Source: JAUNKE01 sp041784625
GTDB taxonomy: Bacteria; Bacillota; Clostridia; Peptostreptococcales; Filifactoraceae
Direction of reading: 5' to 3'
Length of the DNA stretch: 6,925 nt
Assembly: GCA_041784625.1 (NCBI GenBank)
Contig: JBHBDS010000055.1
Location: 1 to 6,925 of the forward strand
The position numbers and the translations under genes were made by a program. Of the stretch, positions 4,467-6,925 are shown piece after piece; positions within the stretch are counted from its first letter, which is position 1; each line of letters begins with the position of its first letter. A model generated the notes under the pieces. The model was not told where the DNA came from. It made no database searches and saw nothing but the letters and a program-made list of their open reading frames with translations.

Positions 4467-6925
4467 ATGCAAGAAAAAGAATTTGAGAAACAACTGATCT
4501 ACTACCTATCGAATTATGCGGAGGACAAGCAGAGTTTGCCCGTAACAGGTGAGGGAACATCCCCACAAAAACTAAAGCCAAAACTATGGAAGTACGAACC
4601 AAATATCAAAACGACGGAGCAACTTTGGGCAAATTTCAAAACTATTTTGGAGCAACATAACCAAGATGTTTTGGAGCGAACTCTCAGTGAAGTGGAGTTC
4701 AATCAAGTCAAAAAAATTATTTGCGACTTGCATACGCCGTACCAAGCAGGACAATTTTTGTACGGACTAAATGGCGTATCACAAATTGAAATTGATCTTG
4801 ATGATGGACGACATGTATTTCTGACCGTTTTTGACCAAAAACAAATTGGCGCAGGAGACACTAGATATCAAATCGTCAATCAAATTCATAGACCGCCAGT
4901 AATTGCAGGGAAAAAAGAGCGAGTCTTTGACACCACATTGCTTATCAACGGACTTCCTATTATTCAGATTGAAGAAAAAAGGGATACGAGAGATGTGAAC
5001 GAAGCGCTCAATCAGATGCACCAATACGCAGCAGAAAATCAATACCGAGATATTTTTTCGACGCTGCAAATTCTCGTCGCGATTACACCAAACAATGTAA
5101 AATATATGGCGAACACGACAGCGGACAAATTCAATAAAGATTTCGCATTCAATTGGCAGCGAAAAACGGACAATGGAATCGTAAGACATTGGAAAGAATT
5201 TGCGGATCTTATGCTTTCAATTCCAATGGCGCATCAGATGGCAACCAACTACATGATTCTAGATGGCACAAAAAACAAACAGATGCTCAAAGTCATGCGC
5301 CCATACCAAGTCTATGCAACACAGCGAGTAATCGAGGGGCTAAAAAAAGCGGACTTTTCTTTTGGAAACAACAAAATTGGCTATATTTGGCACACGACAG
5401 GCTCGGGAAAAACAATTACGAGTTTTAAGACGGCGTGGCTTGCAAGCAGAATGCCAAATGTAGATAAAGTGGTGTTCGTAGTCGATCGAATTGCGCTCAC
5501 AAAACAAACGAACGAAAACTATCGAGCATACGATCCAGATGCGAGCGAAGACAGTTTTGGTGTGATTCGAGATACCGAAAACACAAATGATCTCAGTCGC
5601 AAACTCAAATCAAAAGACAACAATATCATCGTGACGTCCGTTCAAAAATTGGATACGCTCGTCAAAAGAAGTTCTTTCAAAGCGCCGAACAAAAATTTTG
5701 TGTTCATTGTGGATGAGGCGCATCGTTCGACTGGAGGAGAATCCTTTGAAGGAATCCAAAAAGCATTCAAAAATGCTGCGTGGGTAGGCTACACAGGCAC
5801 ACCGATGTTTGATGAGACAACCAAAGGACTTCGCACGGCAGATATTTTTGGGCCGCTTCTGCATGCATACACTATTCGTGAGGCAATTGCAGATCGAAAT
5901 GTGCTTGGTTTCAAAGTGGATTTCAAAACAACGATCGACGAACAACAAATGAAAGAAAAATATCTTCCAGAGTTTTATCGAGAGAAATATCCCAAATGGA
6001 CTGAACAGCAAATTCAAAACAAGATCAACAATCTTACTCAAGAAGATATGGATGACTCCATCGAGCCGAGTTTTTATGATGAAAACAAAGATCATATCCG
6101 AGAAGTTGTGCGAGATATTTTTGAAAATTGGCGAAATCGTTCCAACGATGGCAAATACAATGCACTGCTTACTACCCATGTTGGCGGAGGAAAAGCAAGC
6201 ACGCCAATGGCAATGATGTACTACGAAGAATTTCAACGAGTCAACGAAGAAAATAGAAAATTCAACGCAGAAAATCCCGACAAGCCAAAAAAACAAACAC
6301 TAAAAGTTGGGATCACATTCAGCCTTAATACGACCAATAACGATAATATGACGGCGTCCAACGAAGGACTGCATAAAGCGATAAATATCTACAATACTGA
6401 ATTTGGCACACAGTTTGGACTCGATGATGTGTCGGGATACACGCAGGATTTGACTTCACGATTGAACAAGACCAACAGCGACAAAAATTTTCTTGACCTA
6501 GTCATCGTTGTGGATCAACTTCTCACGGGATTTGATGCGCCAGAGCTCAATACGCTTTATGTGGACAGAACACTCAAAGGGGCGAGCCTTATCCAAGCAT
6601 ATTCTCGAACCAATCGTGTGGCCGATATGCAAGAAAAACCATGGGGAAGAGTAATCAACTACCGATGGCCGACCGAAAACGAAAAATTGATGAATGAGGC
6701 ACTGGCGATTTATGCGAACAAGGACTCTGCAAAACTAACTGACAAAGAAAGAAAAATAGAAAACGAAAAAGATGGACTTACCGCACCAAAGTTCCAGAGT
6801 GTACTAGCAGATGTACAAGAAATTGTAAAAGAGCTATCTTCGCTCACCAATATGTTCGAGCAACTTCCGCCGTCCGAGAAGGCACAGGAAAAAATGTATT
6901 ATCTCTTGAAAGACTACAACTCCAA
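4467..6925 (+). CDS. hsdR: Type I restriction endonuclease subunit R (EcoR124-type HsdR), 3' truncated by window edge
   Basis: HsdR is the motor and nuclease subunit of a type I restriction complex: it translocates DNA using ATP and cuts far from the recognition site. Translation from ATG 4467 (GGGAGG at 4456-4461, five bases upstream) stays open to the window end, giving 819 of about 1000 or more residues. The N-terminal PD-(D/E)xK nuclease is complete: Asp155 in FDTT, then Glu169 and Lys171 in IEEK, 14 residues on as in EcoR124I, followed by QMHQY at 183-187 (QxxxY). The superfamily 2 motor has Walker A TTGSGKT at 310-316, DEAH at 416-419, motif III GYTGTP at 441-446, motif V-like LLTGFDAP at 685-692, and motif VI QAYSRTNR at 710-717. 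No frameshift or missing catalytic residue was seen. The C-terminal helical domain that docks onto the methyltransferase is mostly outside the window. Its partner hsdM is not upstream, so it is expected downstream. It lies 129 bases after the half-S gene on the same strand. Confidence 0.96.
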   Translation, partial: MQEKEFEKQLIYYLSNYAEDKQSLPVTGEGTSPQKLKPKLWKYEPNIKTTEQLWANFKTILEQHNQDVLERTLSEVEFNQVKKIICDLHTPYQAGQFLYGLNGVSQIEIDLDDGRHVFLTVFDQKQIGAGDTRYQIVNQIHRPPVIAGKKERVFDTTLLINGLPIIQIEEKRDTRDVNEALNQMHQYAAENQYRDIFSTLQILVAITPNNVKYMANTTADKFNKDFAFNWQRKTDNGIVRHWKEFADLMLSIPMAHQMATNYMILDGTKNKQMLKVMRPYQVYATQRVIEGLKKADFSFGNNKIGYIWHTTGSGKTITSFKTAWLASRMPNVDKVVFVVDRIALTKQTNENYRAYDPDASEDSFGVIRDTENTNDLSRKLKSKDNNIIVTSVQKLDTLVKRSSFKAPNKNFVFIVDEAHRSTGGESFEGIQKAFKNAAWVGYTGTPMFDETTKGLRTADIFGPLLHAYTIREAIADRNVLGFKVDFKTTIDEQQMKEKYLPEFYREKYPKWTEQQIQNKINNLTQEDMDDSIEPSFYDENKDHIREVVRDIFENWRNRSNDGKYNALLTTHVGGGKASTPMAMMYYEEFQRVNEENRKFNAENPDKPKKQTLKVGITFSLNTTNNDNMTASNEGLHKAINIYNTEFGTQFGLDDVSGYTQDLTSRLNKTNSDKNFLDLVIVVDQLLTGFDAPELNTLYVDRTLKGASLIQAYSRTNRVADMQEKPWGRVINYRWPTENEKLMNEALAIYANKDSAKLTDKERKIENEKDGLTAPKFQSVLADVQEIVKELSSLTNMFEQLPPSEKAQEKMYYLLKDYNS

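Noticed and set aside
5610..6296. Minus-strand open frame of 228 codons
   Set aside because: It lies wholly inside hsdR, antisense to the motor domain. Its Cys- and Phe-rich composition comes from reverse-reading coding DNA, and it has no ribosome binding site or family resemblance.

Overview
The window looks like chromosomal DNA from a low-to-moderate GC Gram-positive anaerobe of the Bacillota (Clostridia-like). The evidence is an HPr with both the catalytic His15 and the regulatory Ser46 site, purine-rich GGAG-type ribosome binding sites, strong A/T-rich sigma-A-type promoters, a Lactobacillus-type proline iminopeptidase and a clostridial-type zinc-dependent phospholipase C relative. Genus cannot be fixed from the sequence alone. 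The arginine codon CGA is common in both the housekeeping and the restriction genes, so codon use by eye does not mark the restriction locus as foreign.

Layout. (1) Positions 2-1226 hold the end of a plus-strand operon: the C-terminal part of a dihydrolipoamide dehydrogenase, then 9 bases later HPr, closed by an intrinsic terminator. (2) After about 300 bases without a gene, a single-gene unit (1529-2454) encodes a proline iminopeptidase with a complete catalytic triad and its own terminator. (3) On the minus strand (3397 down to 2621) is a zinc-dependent phospholipase C family gene without a signal peptide. It has a near-consensus promoter that contains a tandem ATCGAT motif. (4) About 300 bases without a recognisable gene separate it from a divergent plus-strand unit. 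(5) That unit (3698 to the window end) starts with a very good extended -10 promoter. It carries a 191-residue single-TRD HsdS-like protein, a 129-base gap with two inverted repeats, and then an EcoR124-type type I restriction endonuclease HsdR that runs off the right edge after 819 residues.

How the genes relate. The lpd-HPr pair links an oxidative 2-oxoacid dehydrogenase or glycine-cleavage E3 component with the PTS phosphocarrier. The peptidase and the phospholipase-like gene are independent units with no clear link to either side. The last two genes are part of a type I restriction-modification locus. The methyltransferase hsdM is not between them, nor within the 3.7 kb upstream, so it must lie downstream or elsewhere. 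The half-length S protein in first position, ahead of hsdR, is the most unusual feature of the window. I did not find a convincing wholly new system; the half-S/HsdR arrangement and the intracellular phospholipase-like gene are the best leads.
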